Shown here one piece after another: positions 36,281 to 49,662 of a DNA stretch of 64,000 bases (within the stretch, counting starts at the first letter, position 1; each line of letters opens with the position of its first letter). The notes beneath the pieces are model-generated. The model worked only from the letters and a program-made list of their open reading frames with translations, was not told the origin of the DNA and searched no databases. This stretch comes from Pseudomonas cichorii (GTDB taxonomy: Bacteria > Pseudomonadota > Gammaproteobacteria > Pseudomonadales > Pseudomonadaceae), in contig NZ_RBRE01000033.1 of NCBI RefSeq assembly GCF_003700275.1, positions 62,001 to 126,000 of the forward strand, given 5' to 3'. Position numbers and translations under genes: made by a program.

Positions 36281-37954
36281 CTATGTGGATAACTGCAGGC
36301 TACTCAGAACATTGCAGGCAACCCGGTTTCTGCCCGACGACTTGGCCTGGTAGAGCTGCTGGTCAGCACGCTTGATAAGCGCCGTCGTATTGGCATCCGC
36401 CGATTCGGCAATACCGATGCCGATACTGACAGTGACCTGCCCGACCAGAGAAAACTCTGCAGCAGCAATCGCAGCACGGATCTTCTCTGCCACAATCTCC
36501 GGATTACGCAGGTTATCGAACTCCGGCAACAGCACCGCAAACTCCTCGCCGCCATAACGGGCCAGGAAATCTGTGGAACGGATGTTCTGGCTAATAAGCT
36601 GAGCCAGTTGATACAGCACTTCATCACCGATGGCATGGCCATAAGTGTCATTGATCCGCTTGAAGTGGTCGGCATCGATAAACAGCAATGCGAACGGGCG
36701 CCCGGTCAAGGCGAAGCGCTGGCTGCACTCGATCAGTTTTTCATCGAACAGGCGGCGGTTATACACACCCGTCAAGGCATCGTGAGTCGCCAGCTTCAGG
36801 AGTTCGGCATTGGCTTCGGTCAGCGATGCAGTGCGTTGCGCTACCGTCACCTCCAGCGAGGAATTGGCATCCTGCAGTTCACGTTCCTTGCCAAGCAGCG
36901 ATTGCGTCATGTTTTGTATCGACTGGCCAAGCTGGGCAATTTCCAGCACGGAATGGCTCAGAGGAAAGACCACATCGGGCTGTTGATCCTGTACCTGCCT
37001 GGCTGACCTGGCCAGTTGCTCGATAGGGCGGCTCAGGTACAACGCCAGATAGTAGGCCGCCAGCCCGAAGGCAATGGCGGCAACCACGCCCAGACCCAAC
37101 AACCTGTAAAACAGACTGTGCGCAGGTTGCAGCGCCTGGCTCAAGGGCTGACGAACTGCAACATACCAGGCCAGCCCGGAAATCGTCGGGGTTGGCACTT
37201 TCACGATGCTGGTCAGGAAATCCTTGCCGACAAACCAGCCCGGCTCCTTGGACTCAAGCAGCTCCGGATGTTTTTCCCCGACCCGCTGCTGTGGATAAAG
37301 AACATCGCCTACGCTGTCGACAATCAGTACTTGCGTGTCAGCCAGCAGGCCTTCGCGCAAGACGGCCGCCTCGACAATCCTCGCCATCCAGCTCCAGTGC
37401 GCATGCGCACTCAATACACCCACCACCTTGCCGTCGGCATTGCGAATGGGCGAAGCAAAATCAATGAAGCGCACCGGCTCGCCACTCGGGTTCGGCAGCA
37501 ATTTGGCCAGCAACACCGCCTCATGCGGATCACCGGTATAGGAACCTTGCAAACCGGCCTTGAACCACGGACGTTCCTTGACCGACTGATTGAGCAACAA
37601 ACCATTCACGGCTTGCCGCACCCGCCCTTCCGTATCGGCAACCCCCATCCAGGCGTACTCGGAATGAGACTGGCTGCGCAACTCCATCGACCGCAGGATC
37701 GCCGGGTCGTCCAGGTTGCCACTCATCACATGGGATTCCTGACTGAGCAGATGCATTTCAAGCTGCCGCTCATAGAGCTGCGCGCCCAGCAAGGCAGCGG
37801 CCGACTTGGCTGTACTCAACAACGTATTGGCACTCGCCTGCTTCATCTGTTGAGTGGCGATATGTCCGACATAGAAACCAACACTCACGAGAGTGAATAA
37901 CGACAAGCCCGCGCACCATAAGGTCAGGTGACTACGGAGACTGGCTTTAATCAT
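36281..37954 (-). CDS. Diguanylate cyclase with periplasmic dCache sensor domain
   Basis: The 557-residue inner-membrane protein has a membrane helix (~12-32), a periplasmic Cache-type domain (~35-275, with WMGVADTEGRVRQAVNGLL and VGVLSAHAHWSWMARIV), a second helix (~285-308), a HAMP-like linker and coiled coil (~310-385) and a GGDEF domain (~390-550). The active site reads YGGEEFAVLLPE, so cyclic-di-GMP synthesis should be intact; an RxxD inhibitory site is not evident upstream of it. The neighbouring chemoreceptor suggests motility/adhesion control, but they need not share signals. Confidence 0.9.
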   Translation of the reverse strand: MIKASLRSHLTLWCAGLSLFTLVSVGFYVGHIATQQMKQASANTLLSTAKSAAALLGAQLYERQLEMHLLSQESHVMSGNLDDPAILRSMELRSQSHSEYAWMGVADTEGRVRQAVNGLLLNQSVKERPWFKAGLQGSYTGDPHEAVLLAKLLPNPSGEPVRFIDFASPIRNADGKVVGVLSAHAHWSWMARIVEAAVLREGLLADTQVLIVDSVGDVLYPQQRVGEKHPELLESKEPGWFVGKDFLTSIVKVPTPTISGLAWYVAVRQPLSQALQPAHSLFYRLLGLGVVAAIAFGLAAYYLALYLSRPIEQLARSARQVQDQQPDVVFPLSHSVLEIAQLGQSIQNMTQSLLGKERELQDANSSLEVTVAQRTASLTEANAELLKLATHDALTGVYNRRLFDEKLIECSQRFALTGRPFALLFIDADHFKRINDTYGHAIGDEVLYQLAQLISQNIRSTDFLARYGGEEFAVLLPEFDNLRNPEIVAEKIRAAIAAAEFSLVGQVTVSIGIGIAESADANTTALIKRADQQLYQAKSSGRNRVACNVLSSLQLST

Positions 37955-38160
37955 GAGCGGGCTTCTACTGGTGGGGATAGTGGCATTCTATGCCGAATAT
38001 GGCTGTTGAAGGGCAAGGAAAAATGACAGTGGAAGGTTGGGGAAGCAGGGGCGGGGGATCGGCCACGTGGTGATCCCCCGGATTGGCGCCTTGGTGGGCG
38101 CCATCTGTTTTTTGTTAGCTGTTGAGATCGGTATAGCCAAGACTCAACCCTGTGGATAAC
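37955..38160. other. glmS downstream region: empty attTn7 and inverted repeats
   Basis: The 206 bp after glmS hold two hairpins: gggggatc/gatccccc at 38053-38079 and tggcgcc/ggcgcca at 38084-38103. The second is followed on the plus strand by TTTTTT, so it can end plus-strand transcripts, while its minus-strand form may protect the glmS 3' end. The usual Tn7 insertion point (~25 bp past glmS, near 38136) is uninterrupted. A DnaA box lies at 38151-38159. Confidence 0.6.
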
Positions 38161-39996
38161 TCACTCCACCGTCACCGACTTCGCCAAATTCCGCGGCTGG
38201 TCGACGTCCGTGCCTTTCAACACCGCCACGTAGTACGACAGCAGTTGCAACGGGATGGTGTAGAGAATCGGTGCCAGTGCATCGATGATGTGGGGCATGG
38301 CAATCACGTGGGTGCCTTCGCCGTTTTTCATCCCGGCCTGTTCGTCGGCGAATACCACCAGCTCACCGCCGCGGGCGCGGACTTCCTGCAGGTTGGATTT
38401 GAGCTTTTCCAGCAGTTCGTTGTTGGGGGCAACGGTTACTACTGGCATGTCGTTATCCACAAGCGCCAGCGGGCCGTGCTTGAGTTCGCCGGCCGGGTAG
38501 GCTTCGGCGTGGATGTAGGAGATTTCCTTGAGCTTGAGGGCTCCTTCCATCGCCACCGGGAATTGTGCGCCACGGCCCAGGAACAGGGTGTGGTGTTTCT
38601 CGGCGAACAGCTCGGCGACTTTCTCGACGGTGCTGTCCATGGCCAGCGCTTCGCCCAGACGGGTTGGCAGGCGGCGCAGTTCTTCGACCAGTTCGGCTTC
38701 GACGCCACTTTCCAGCGTGCCTTTGACCTGGCCAAGTGACAGGGTCAGCAACAGCAGGGCAACCAGTTGGGTAGTGAAGGCCTTGGTCGATGCCACGCCG
38801 ATTTCAGGACCGGCCTGAGTCAGCAGGGTCAGATCCGATTCGCGCACCAGTGAGCTGATACCGACGTTGCAGATCGCCAGACTGGCCAGGAAGCCCAGTT
38901 CCTTGGCGTTGCGCAGTGCGGCCAGTGTATCGGCGGTTTCGCCGGACTGGGAAATCGAAACGAACAGAGTGTCCGGCTGTACCACCACCTTGCGATAGCG
39001 GAACTCGCTGGCCACTTCGACCTGGCAAGGAATACCGGCCAGACTTTCGAGCCAGTAACGCGCAACCATGCCAGCGTGATAGCTGGTGCCGCAGGCAACG
39101 ATCTGGACATTGCGCACTTTGGCGAACAGTTCAGCGGCTTGCGGGCCAAAGGCATGGACCAGAACTTGCTGCTGACCAAGACGGCCTTCCAGCGTGCGTT
39201 GCACAACCTTGGGTTGCTCGTGGATTTCCTTGAGCATGAAGTGGCGATACTCGCCCTTGTCGGCGGCTTCGGCACCTTCGTGGTATTGCACGGTTTCACG
39301 TACCACCGGCAAACCATCCACAGACCAGATCTGTACGCTGTCGCGGCGAATCTCTGCGATATCGCCCTCTTCCAGGTACATGAAACGGTCGGTGACCTGA
39401 CGCAGTGCCAACTGGTCCGATGCCAGGAAGTTCTCGCCCAGGCCCAGACCGATTACCAGCGGGCTGCCACTGCGAGCGGCCAGCAGACGGTCCGGCTGTT
39501 TGGCGCTGATAACTGCCAGGCCATAGGCACCGTGCAGTTCCTTGACTGCCGCTTTCAGAGCGGTGGCAAGATCAGGGGTGTCCTTGAGCTGGTGGTGCAT
39601 CAGGTGAACGATGACTTCGGTGTCAGTATCGGAAACGAACACGTAACCCAGACCTTTGAGGCGTTCACGCAGGGCTTCGTGGTTTTCGATGATGCCGTTG
39701 TGGACAACTGCCAGCTCATCGGCGGAAAAGTGTGGGTGGGCATTACGCTCGCACGGCGCACCGTGAGTCGCCCAGCGAGTGTGGGCGATGCCCAGGCGAC
39801 CGTTCAAAGGTTCGCCGGCAAGCGCCTGCTCCAGTTCGCTGACCTTGCCCGAACGACGACGACGCTCAAGAGTGCCTTCATTGCTGAAAACCGCTACACC
39901 TGCGCTGTCATAACCACGGTATTCAAGACGTTTGAGCCCTTCCAGCAGAATGGCTGTGATACTACGTTCAGCAACGGCGCCGACAATTCCACACAT
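38161..39996 (-). CDS. glmS: Glutamine-fructose-6-phosphate aminotransferase GlmS
   Basis: This cytoplasmic enzyme makes glucosamine-6-phosphate from fructose-6-phosphate and glutamine, the first step toward UDP-GlcNAc for murein and LPS. The 611-residue protein begins MCGIVGAV (Cys after the removed Met is the N-terminal nucleophile), has the class II glutaminase domain (to ~240) with RGYDSAG and [13 protein letters not shown], two SIS sugar-binding domains and the invariant C-terminus AKSVTVE. The last ~36 bp encode the TnsD recognition site of attTn7. No glmS ribozyme is visible; glmR lies upstream. Confidence 0.98.
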   Translation of the reverse strand: MCGIVGAVAERSITAILLEGLKRLEYRGYDSAGVAVFSNEGTLERRRRSGKVSELEQALAGEPLNGRLGIAHTRWATHGAPCERNAHPHFSADELAVVHNGIIENHEALRERLKGLGYVFVSDTDTEVIVHLMHHQLKDTPDLATALKAAVKELHGAYGLAVISAKQPDRLLAARSGSPLVIGLGLGENFLASDQLALRQVTDRFMYLEEGDIAEIRRDSVQIWSVDGLPVVRETVQYHEGAEAADKGEYRHFMLKEIHEQPKVVQRTLEGRLGQQQVLVHAFGPQAAELFAKVRNVQIVACGTSYHAGMVARYWLESLAGIPCQVEVASEFRYRKVVVQPDTLFVSISQSGETADTLAALRNAKELGFLASLAICNVGISSLVRESDLTLLTQAGPEIGVASTKAFTTQLVALLLLTLSLGQVKGTLESGVEAELVEELRRLPTRLGEALAMDSTVEKVAELFAEKHHTLFLGRGAQFPVAMEGALKLKEISYIHAEAYPAGELKHGPLALVDNDMPVVTVAPNNELLEKLKSNLQEVRARGGELVVFADEQAGMKNGEGTHVIAMPHIIDALAPILYTIPLQLLSYYVAVLKGTDVDQPRNLAKSVTVE

Positions 39997-40005
39997 GGTT
40001 CTCTC

Positions 40006-40773
40006 CTAGCTGACAGCGGCACAAATGAGGGTAATGCCGCGGGCTTTTATCTGTTCGCGCGCCTCGTTGGGCAAGCGCTCATCAGTGATAAGGGTATGGA
40101 TACTGCTCCAGGGCAGTTCCAGATTGGGAATCTTGCGGCCGACTTTATCGGCTTCGACCATGACGATCACTTCACGGGCGACTTCAGCCATGACCCGGCT
40201 CAGGCCTAGCAACTCATTGAATGTCGTGGTCCCGCGAATCAGGTCGATGCCATCTGCACCAATGAACAACTGATCGAAATCGTAGGAACGCAGAACCTGT
40301 TCGGCTACCTGTCCTTGAAAGGACTCGGAGTGCGGGTCCCAGGTCCCACCGGTCATCAACAGCACCGGTTCATGCTCAAGCTCGGCCAGCGCCCGGGCCA
40401 CATGCAGAGAGTTGGTCATCACCACCAGCCCCGGCTGCGTGCCCAGCTCTGGAATCAGCGCAGCGGTGGTGCTGCCACTGTCGACGATGATCCTCGCATG
40501 TTCACGAATCCGCGCTACGGCCGCGCGGGCAATGGCCTGTTTGTATCTGGAAACTGGCTGGCTGTTCTCGGCAATCAGTTCATGAGGCAAGGTGATCGCA
40601 CCGCCGTAACGGCGTAGCAGCAGACCATTGCTTTCAAGTGCGGCCAGATCCTTACGAATCGTAACTTCCGAAGTTTCAAAGCGTCTGGCCAGATCATCGA
40701 CACTGACTTCGCCCTGCTCATTGAGCAAGGCAAGGATGTTATGGCGACGTTGGGGTGTATTACGTTTCGACAT
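40006..40773 (-). CDS. glmR: DeoR-family transcriptional regulator GlmR
   Basis: The 255-residue regulator has a DeoR winged helix (~3-60, RHNILALLNEQGEVSVDDLARRF...SEVTIRKDLAALE) and a DeoRC sugar-phosphate-sensing domain with IIVDSGSTTAALIPELG and FIGADGIDLIRGTTTFNE. The start was placed at MSKRNTPQRR; a longer frame adds 13 residues without a ribosome-binding site. In P. aeruginosa the gene at this position (between glmU and glmS) is glmR, which affects glmS expression and antibiotic susceptibility. Here it ends 9 bp before glmS. Confidence 0.9.
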   Translation of the reverse strand: MSKRNTPQRRHNILALLNEQGEVSVDDLARRFETSEVTIRKDLAALESNGLLLRRYGGAITLPHELIAENSQPVSRYKQAIARAAVARIREHARIIVDSGSTTAALIPELGTQPGLVVMTNSLHVARALAELEHEPVLLMTGGTWDPHSESFQGQVAEQVLRSYDFDQLFIGADGIDLIRGTTTFNELLGLSRVMAEVAREVIVMVEADKVGRKIPNLELPWSSIHTLITDERLPNEAREQIKARGITLICAAVS

Positions 40774-40841
40774 TTCGGCTTTAAATTTCGATTCAAAAGA
40801 TATCGAAAGCAATAAAACCCTATTCGCAGCACATGGTCAAG

Positions 40842-40900
40842 CCGCAGGAGCGGATTTATCAGCGAAAAATGGCTTTTCGCGAATGAATTCGCTCCTGCGG
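40842..40900. repeat. REP-like palindrome between glmU and glmR
   Basis: The outer arms CCGCAGGAGC and GCTCCTGCGG are perfect; the inner part ttcgcgaatgaattcg shares the core of the element at 7727-7768. It lies in the 131-bp gap between two codirectional genes. Confidence 0.8.
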
Positions 40901-40904
40901 ATTC

Positions 40905-42272
40905 TTAGTCCTTCTTGACCTTCACAGGACGTTTCCAGCCTTCGATATTGCGTTGTCGGGCACGAGCGACGCCCAATTGTTCGGCAGGAATGTTCTGATT
41001 GATGGTCGAACCCGCAGCGGTGGTGGCTCCCGAAGAGATATCCACAGGCGCCACCAGCGAGTTGTTGGAGCCGATGAATACATCTTCGCCGAGGGTGGTT
41101 TTGTGTTTGTTGGCGCCATCGTAATTGCAGGTGATGGTGCCAGCACCAATGTTGCTTCGGGCACCGACTTCGGCATCGCCCAGATAAGTCAGGTGACCAG
41201 CTTTTGCGCCTTCGCCAAGCTGAGCATTCTTGAGTTCGACAAAGTTACCCACATGCGCCTTGGCGCCCAGCACACTGCCAGGTCGCAGGCGCGCGAATGG
41301 ACCGGCGTCGCTACCCTCGCCCAGAATCGCACCTTCGATGTGGCTGTTGGCCTTGACCACAACGCCTTTGCGCAGCGTGCTGTCCTTGATGACGCAGTTC
41401 GGGCCGATCACCACGTCATCTTCGATCACCACGCGACCTTCCAGGATCACGTTGATGTCGATCAGCACATCACGGCCAACGGTGACTTCACCGCGCACGT
41501 CGAAACGCGCCGGATCACGCAGGGTAACGCCTGCCGCCATCAAACGACGACCTTCACGCAACTGGTAATGACGCTCCAGTTCCGACAGTTGTTTACGGTC
41601 ATTGGCGCCCTGCACTTCCATTGCATCGTGAGGCTGCTCGGTGGCAACCACCAGACCGTCGCTGACCGCCATGGCAATCACATCGGTCAGGTAGTACTCG
41701 CCCTGGGCATTGTTGTTGGATAAACGTCCAAGCCAGTCAGCCAGGTTCTTGCCCGGTACAGCAAGAATGCCGGTATTGCCTTCCTTGATCGCCTTCTGGG
41801 CGTCAGTGGCATCCTTGTGCTCGACAATGGCACAGACCCGGTTCTGCTCGTCGCGGACGATGCGGCCATAGCCTGTCGGATCGTCGAGGGTGACGGTCAA
41901 CAAACCCAGTTGCTGTGGAGTGACCAGAGCCAGCAGGCGCTGTAGGGTCTGGACTTCGATCAGCGGCACATCGCCATAAAGAATCAGAACGGTGTCGGCG
42001 CTCAGCTCAGGCAGCGCCTGTGCAACGGCGTGACCGGTGCCCAATTGCTTTTCCTGCATGACGAAATTCAGATCATCCGCTGCCAGACGTTCACGTACGG
42101 CATCGGCACCATGACCGATTACTACGTGAATCCGGTTTGGGGATAACTCGCGGGCGCTGTGGATAACATGGCCAAGCATGGAGTTACCTGCCACAGGGTG
42201 CAGGACTTTGGGCAAGGCCGAACGCATACGGGTACCTTGGCCAGCAGCAAGAATAACGATATCGAGAGACAT
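40905..42272 (-). CDS. glmU: Bifunctional GlmU (GlcN-1-P acetyltransferase / GlcNAc-1-P uridylyltransferase)
   Basis: This enzyme makes UDP-GlcNAc, acetylating glucosamine-1-phosphate and then transferring UMP. The 455-residue protein has the N-terminal pyrophosphorylase domain with [20 protein letters not shown] (~7-26) and YGDVPLIEV (Mg-binding Asp), and a C-terminal left-handed beta-helix of hexapeptide repeats (~250-445) with [19 protein letters not shown] and [15 protein letters not shown]. Length matches E. coli (456). It continues the UDP-GlcNAc theme with glmS and glmR. Confidence 0.98.
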   Translation of the reverse strand: MSLDIVILAAGQGTRMRSALPKVLHPVAGNSMLGHVIHSARELSPNRIHVVIGHGADAVRERLAADDLNFVMQEKQLGTGHAVAQALPELSADTVLILYGDVPLIEVQTLQRLLALVTPQQLGLLTVTLDDPTGYGRIVRDEQNRVCAIVEHKDATDAQKAIKEGNTGILAVPGKNLADWLGRLSNNNAQGEYYLTDVIAMAVSDGLVVATEQPHDAMEVQGANDRKQLSELERHYQLREGRRLMAAGVTLRDPARFDVRGEVTVGRDVLIDINVILEGRVVIEDDVVIGPNCVIKDSTLRKGVVVKANSHIEGAILGEGSDAGPFARLRPGSVLGAKAHVGNFVELKNAQLGEGAKAGHLTYLGDAEVGARSNIGAGTITCNYDGANKHKTTLGEDVFIGSNNSLVAPVDISSGATTAAGSTINQNIPAEQLGVARARQRNIEGWKRPVKVKKD

Positions 42273-42310
42273 GAGGGACTACCAACTGAGCGGCAACCAG
42301 GCCGGGACGG

Positions 42311-42355
42311 GCTGATTCTTAAAAAAGAAAAAGGGTAGCCGAGGCTACCCTTTTA
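42311..42355 (-). terminator. Rho-independent terminator of the atp operon
   Basis: On the minus strand AAGGGTAGCC-tc-GGCTACCCTT is followed by TTTCTTTTTTAAG. The hairpin has a 10-bp stem and lies about 30 bp after the atpC stop. Confidence 0.93.
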
Positions 42356-42381
42356 CTCAATCGCGCATTGAAGCTGGCGGG

Positions 42382-42807
42382 TTAACCGCCAAACTTCTTG
42401 CGAATTTGCTGAACGGTGCGCAGCTGAGCTGCAGCCTCGGCCAGACGAGCAGTCGCAGATCCGTAATCGAAGTCCGCGCCTTTTTCGTTCAGGGCCTTCT
42501 CGGCAGCCTTGACGGCGGCCTGAGCAGAAGCTTCGTCCAGGTCGGCAGCACGTTGCACAGTATCGGCAAGCACCTTGACCATGTTCGGCTGAACCTCGAG
42601 GAAACCACCGGAGATGTAGAACAACTCCTCTTCCCCACCCTGCTTGGTCAAGCGGATCGGGCCCGGCATCAAGTTAGTGATCAGCGGCGCGTGGCCTGGA
42701 GCGATACCGAGATCACCCAGGTTGCCGTGCGCAATCACCATCTCGACCAGACCGGAGAAGATTTCTCCTTCCGCGCTGACGATGTCGCAATGGACTGTCA
42801 TAGCCAT
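42382..42807 (-). CDS. atpC: ATP synthase F1 epsilon subunit
   Basis: This central-stalk subunit couples rotation and inhibits ATP hydrolysis. The 141-residue protein starts [19 protein letters not shown], has the beta-sandwich [20 protein letters not shown] and a C-terminal two-helix arm ([10 protein letters not shown]...). It is the last gene of the atpIBEFHAGDC operon, 44 bp after atpD, followed by a strong terminator. Confidence 0.97.
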   Translation of the reverse strand: MAMTVHCDIVSAEGEIFSGLVEMVIAHGNLGDLGIAPGHAPLITNLMPGPIRLTKQGGEEELFYISGGFLEVQPNMVKVLADTVQRAADLDEASAQAAVKAAEKALNEKGADFDYGSATARLAEAAAQLRTVQQIRKKFGG

Positions 42808-42851
42808 TTGCTTGCCTCAACCTAATTAGCGCCCGTTGCCGGGCGCCGGGA

Positions 42852-44240
<1,389 letters not shown>

Positions 44241-44255
44241 CTAATATTTGAACCG

Positions 44256-45116
44256 TTAAACCGCGGCAGCGCCGCCGACGATTTCCGAGATCTCTTGGGT
44301 GATCGCTGCCTGACGCGCCTTGTTGTAGATCAGCTGCAAATCGCTGATCAAATCACCGGCGTTGTCTGTGGCGTTCTTCATCGCGATCATCCGCGCCGCT
44401 TGTTCAGCTGCGTTGTTCTCGACCACCGCCTGGTACACCTGCGACTCAACGTAGCGAACCATCAAGCCGTCAAGCAGCTCTTTGGCATCGGGTTCGTAGA
44501 GATAGTCCCAGTGGTGCTTGAGTTTCTGATCCGGGGTTGCCACCAGCGGAATCAATTGCTCCACCGTTGGCTGCTGGGTCATGGTGTTGATGAACTTGTT
44601 GGATACCACGGACAGGCGATCGATTCGACCATCCAGGTAGGCATCCAGCATCACCTTGACGCTGCCGATCAGGTCATTGATCGACGGCTCTTCGCCCAGG
44701 TGGCTGATCGCAGCGACGACATTACCGCCGAAGTTGCGGAAAAATGCCGCACCTTTGCTGCCGACCACGCACAGATCGATCTCTACGCCGTTTTCACGGT
44801 TTACCGCCATGTCCTTGACCAAAGCCTTGAACAGGTTGGTGTTCAAGCCACCGCACAGACCACGGTCACTGCTCACAACGACATAACCGACACGCTTTAC
44901 TTCGCGCTCGATCATGAACGGGTGGCGGTATTCCGGGTTGGCGTTGGCAAGATGACCAATCACCTGACGGATGCGCTCCGCGTAAGGACGGCTAGCAGCC
45001 ATGCGCGACTGAGCCTTGCGCATTTTACTGACCGCCACTTTTTCCATGGCGCTGGTGATCTTTTGCGTGCTTTTGATGCTCGCAATCTTGCTGCGAATCT
45101 CTTTTGCGCCTGCCAT
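44256..45116 (-). CDS. atpG: ATP synthase F1 gamma subunit
   Basis: This is the rotor shaft. The 286-residue protein starts [20 protein letters not shown] with long N- and C-terminal helices that form the coiled-coil shaft, a central Rossmann-like domain ([17 protein letters not shown]), and the conserved C-terminal motif [22 protein letters not shown]. It lies between atpA and atpD. Confidence 0.98.
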   Translation of the reverse strand: MAGAKEIRSKIASIKSTQKITSAMEKVAVSKMRKAQSRMAASRPYAERIRQVIGHLANANPEYRHPFMIEREVKRVGYVVVSSDRGLCGGLNTNLFKALVKDMAVNRENGVEIDLCVVGSKGAAFFRNFGGNVVAAISHLGEEPSINDLIGSVKVMLDAYLDGRIDRLSVVSNKFINTMTQQPTVEQLIPLVATPDQKLKHHWDYLYEPDAKELLDGLMVRYVESQVYQAVVENNAAEQAARMIAMKNATDNAGDLISDLQLIYNKARQAAITQEISEIVGGAAAV

Positions 45117-45166
45117 GTAACACCTATCAGGTTAGCAAGCGGGAACCTCTCGGCTCCCGCTGCGGC

Positions 45167-46711
45167 TTACCAGGTTTGGGTGGCCTTGAACTTCTCGATA
45201 CCGGCTTTGAGGCCAGCGTCGATTTCGTCATTGAAGTCACCCTTCACGTTGATCTTCGCCATCAAGTCGGCGTGATCGCGGTTGAAGTAAGCAATCAGAG
45301 CCTGCTCGAAGCTGCCGATTTTTGGAATCTCGATGTCCACCAGGAAGCCACGTTCAGCGGCATACAGGGACAGCGACATATCAGCGATGGACATCGGCGC
45401 GTATTGCTTCTGCTTCATCAGCTCGGTAACGCGCTGACCATGCTCAAGCTGCTTGCGAGTGGCTTCGTCCAGGTCAGAAGCGAACTGGGCGAATGCTGCC
45501 AGTTCACGGTACTGAGCCAGAGCGGTACGGATACCACCGGAAAGCTTCTTGATGATCTTGGTCTGAGCGGCACCACCTACACGGGATACCGAAACACCGG
45601 CGTTCACAGCCGGACGGATGCCGGAGTTGAACATGGCCGATTCCAGGAAGATCTGACCGTCGGTGATGGAAATCACGTTGGTCGGAACGAACGCGGAAAC
45701 GTCGCCAGCCTGGGTTTCGATGATCGGCAGTGCAGTCAGGGAACCGGTTTTGCCGGTCACTGCGCCGTTGGTGAACTTCTCTACGTATTCTTCGGAAACA
45801 CGCGATGCGCGCTCCAGCAGACGGGAGTGGAGATAGAACACGTCACCTGGGTAGGCTTCACGGCCTGGTGGACGGCGCAGCAGCAGGGAAATCTGGCGGT
45901 AAGCCACTGCTTGCTTGGACAGATCGTCATAAACGATCAGCGCGTCTTCACCGCGGTCGCGGAAGTACTCGCCCATGGTGCAACCCGAGTACGGTGCAAG
46001 GAATTGCAGCGCAGCGGATTCGGAAGCACTTGCAGCAACGATGATGGTGTTAGCCAGTGCACCGTTTTCTTCGAGCTTGCGAACAACGTTGGCGATGGTC
46101 GATTGCTTCTGACCAACTGCAACGTAGACGCAGAAGATGCCGCTGTCTTTCTGGTTGATGATCGCGTCGATCGCCATGGCGGTTTTACCGATCTGGCGGT
46201 CACCGATGATCAGCTCACGCTGGCCACGGCCGACTGGAATCATTGCGTCGACGGCCTTGTAGCCTGTCTGCACAGGCTGGTCGACCGACTTACGCCAGAT
46301 CACGCCTGGAGCAACTTTCTCGACCGCATCGGTCTCGGTGTTGTTCAGCGGACCTTTACCGTCAACAGGGTTGCCCAGTGCGTCGACAACGCGACCCAGC
46401 AGTTCCTTACCAACCGGAACTTCGAGGATGCGGCCGGTGCACTTGGCGCTCATGCCTTCAGCCAGAGTCATGTATGCGCCCAGTACAACGGCACCTACAG
46501 AGTCTTGCTCAAGGTTCAGCGCCATACCGAAGACGCCGCCCGGAAACTCGATCATTTCGCCGTACATTACGTCGGCCAGACCGTGAATCCGCACGATACC
46601 GTCAGACACGCTGACGACGGTGCCTTCGTTGCGGGCTTGGGAGGTTACATCGAGCTTCTCGATGCGACCCTTGATGATTTCACTTATTTCGGAAGGATTG
46701 AGTTGCTGCAT
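45167..46711 (-). CDS. atpA: ATP synthase F1 alpha subunit
   Basis: This non-catalytic nucleotide-binding subunit has 514 residues, with N-terminal [19 protein letters not shown], Walker [10 protein letters not shown] (one residue from the usual GDRQTGKTA), and the alpha/beta signature [14 protein letters not shown] with its conserved Arg. Length matches E. coli (513). Confidence 0.98.
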   Translation of the reverse strand: MQQLNPSEISEIIKGRIEKLDVTSQARNEGTVVSVSDGIVRIHGLADVMYGEMIEFPGGVFGMALNLEQDSVGAVVLGAYMTLAEGMSAKCTGRILEVPVGKELLGRVVDALGNPVDGKGPLNNTETDAVEKVAPGVIWRKSVDQPVQTGYKAVDAMIPVGRGQRELIIGDRQIGKTAMAIDAIINQKDSGIFCVYVAVGQKQSTIANVVRKLEENGALANTIIVAASASESAALQFLAPYSGCTMGEYFRDRGEDALIVYDDLSKQAVAYRQISLLLRRPPGREAYPGDVFYLHSRLLERASRVSEEYVEKFTNGAVTGKTGSLTALPIIETQAGDVSAFVPTNVISITDGQIFLESAMFNSGIRPAVNAGVSVSRVGGAAQTKIIKKLSGGIRTALAQYRELAAFAQFASDLDEATRKQLEHGQRVTELMKQKQYAPMSIADMSLSLYAAERGFLVDIEIPKIGSFEQALIAYFNRDHADLMAKINVKGDFNDEIDAGLKAGIEKFKATQTW

Positions 46712-46732
46712 TGCTCTGCTGCCCCTTCAAAC

Positions 46733-47269
46733 TCAAGATTTCAATGCTTCGGCTAGTTGCGCGATCTTGCCGCGAACTGAGCCATCGATAACCAGGTCGC
46801 CGGCGCGGATTACGACACCACCGATCAGGGTGGCATCCTCCGCAGCATGCAGGCGCACTTCCCGGCCGAGCCGTGCACTGAGAACCTTGGCGAGTTTGTC
46901 TTGCTGTTCTTGGTTCAATGCAAAAGCACTGGTGACATCCACATCGACCGATTTTTCCTGCTCGGCCTTGTACAGGTCGAACAGTTCGGCGATCTCCGGC
47001 AGAAGCGGGAGACGGTCGTTTTCAGCAACGACATGGATGAAATTCTGTGCCTTGGCATCGAACTTGTCGCCACACACTTCAATAAAAGTGGTGGCCTTTT
47101 GTGCGCTCGTCAGTCGCGGGGCCTTGAGCAGGCTCTGCATGGTGTCGTCTTGCGACACCGCAGCAGCCAGGCCGAGCATGGCTGACCAATTGGCCAGTTG
47201 CTGGTGGGCCTGCGCGTGCTCGAAGGCCGCCTTAGCGTAAGGTCGGGCCAACGTGGTCAGTTCTGCCAT
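46733..47269 (-). CDS. atpH: ATP synthase F1 delta subunit
   Basis: This peripheral-stalk subunit links F1 to the b dimer. The 178-residue protein has the OSCP/delta fold: N-terminal [13 protein letters not shown] helix bundle and the C-terminal signature [25 protein letters not shown]. It lies between atpF (12 bp) and atpA (21 bp). Confidence 0.97.
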   Translation of the reverse strand: MAELTTLARPYAKAAFEHAQAHQQLANWSAMLGLAAAVSQDDTMQSLLKAPRLTSAQKATTFIEVCGDKFDAKAQNFIHVVAENDRLPLLPEIAELFDLYKAEQEKSVDVDVTSAFALNQEQQDKLAKVLSARLGREVRLHAAEDATLIGGVVIRAGDLVIDGSVRGKIAQLAEALKS

Positions 47270-47281
47270 GATCGCCCTCGC

Positions 47282-47752
47282 TTAAATTTCAGCAGCCAGT
47301 TTGTTAACCAGCTCCGCGTGCGCGTTTTGATCGATTGTGGCACCCAGGATCTTCTCGGCGCCATTGACTGCCAGGCTACCCAACTGGGCGCGCAGAGCGT
47401 CTTTGACACTGTTCAGTTCCTGCTCGATCTCGGCCTGAGCCTGAGCCTTCACACGGTCAGCTTCAACGCGAGCCTGTTCACGGGCTTCGTCGACAATCTG
47501 AGTACCGCGTTTCTTGGCCTGCTCAATGATTTCAGCTGCTTGAGCCTTAGCTTCGCGCAGTTGTTGACCCACTTTGTCTTGGGCCAACTCCAGGTCGCGA
47601 GCTGCTCGTGTAGCAGCGTCCAGTCCATCCGCGATCTTCTTCTGACGTTCGTGCAAAGCCGCGATGACCGGAGGCCACACGAACTTCATGCAGAACAGCA
47701 CAAAGATCAGGAACGCAACGGACTGGCCAATCAGGGTTGCATTAATATTCAC
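47282..47752 (-). CDS. atpF: ATP synthase Fo b subunit
   Basis: This is the peripheral-stalk stator. The 156-residue protein starts with a membrane helix ([20 protein letters not shown]) followed by a long charged coiled coil ([21 protein letters not shown]...). Length matches E. coli (156). It lies between atpE and atpH. Confidence 0.97.
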   Translation of the reverse strand: MNINATLIGQSVAFLIFVLFCMKFVWPPVIAALHERQKKIADGLDAATRAARDLELAQDKVGQQLREAKAQAAEIIEQAKKRGTQIVDEAREQARVEADRVKAQAQAEIEQELNSVKDALRAQLGSLAVNGAEKILGATIDQNAHAELVNKLAAEI

Positions 47753-47809
47753 GCCAACACCTCGCTCGTTCGTTGTCCATCACACCAATCAGCTCGAAAA
47801 TTCGAGCGA

Positions 47810-48082
<273 letters not shown>

Positions 48083-48122
48083 TTACGTCGTATTGGTTAG
48101 GTTTTCTTAGATTAAAGCGGTA

Positions 48123-48195
48123 AAGCAAAATCGTTTTGTTACATCAGCCCTTGCGGTTTCCCGCTTGCGGCTCCCTCTCACCAATTGGCGAGAGG
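48123..48195. other. Hairpins in the atpB-atpE intercistronic gap
   Basis: The 155-bp spacer, long for this operon, contains a stem ccctctc...gagaggg at about 48172-48195, a smaller ccgcttgcgg stem at 48161-48170 and an A/T-rich acaaaacgattttgc dyad near 48127-48142. No T tract follows on the transcribed strand, so it is unlikely to terminate; an mRNA stability element favouring atpE is possible. Confidence 0.4.
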
Positions 48196-48222
48196 GTCAT
48201 CAGACGCGCCGTATGGCGAATC

Positions 48223-49516
<1,294 letters not shown>

Positions 49517-49592
49517 CGCAACTGCTCCTTGAATGTCGGTCGCCATAAGCAATAACTTGGCATAATTTGTGCCGACAAAATGCGCGCAGAGT

Positions 49593-49614
49593 ATAGGGGC
49601 GGTTAAGCCCCTAT
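49593..49614. other. Hairpin between parB and atpI
   Basis: ataggggc-ggttaa-gcccctat is a perfect 8-bp stem. No T run follows on the minus strand, so it is a weak terminator candidate for the parB transcript or a leader structure of the atp mRNA. Confidence 0.4.
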
Positions 49615-49662
49615 TCAACCGTAAGGTAGTGATTTCCGACTATACGCTACAGAGCAATTGTT

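Noticed and set aside
38060-38073. parS-like CCACGTGG core after glmS
   Set aside because: Flanks (ggccacgtggtga) do not match the 16-bp parS; the sequence is the loop of a hairpin.
37955-38160. Tn7 insertion at attTn7
   Set aside because: The region after glmS contains only 206 bp and hairpins; no transposon ends or tns genes.
39997-40005. glmS ribozyme
   Set aside because: Only 9 bp separate glmR and glmS, and the ribozyme is a Gram-positive feature.
45104-46756. A 550-residue open frame on the plus strand opposite atpA
   Set aside because: It mirrors atpA codon structure in a GC-rich genome; low-complexity composition, no recognisable domain.
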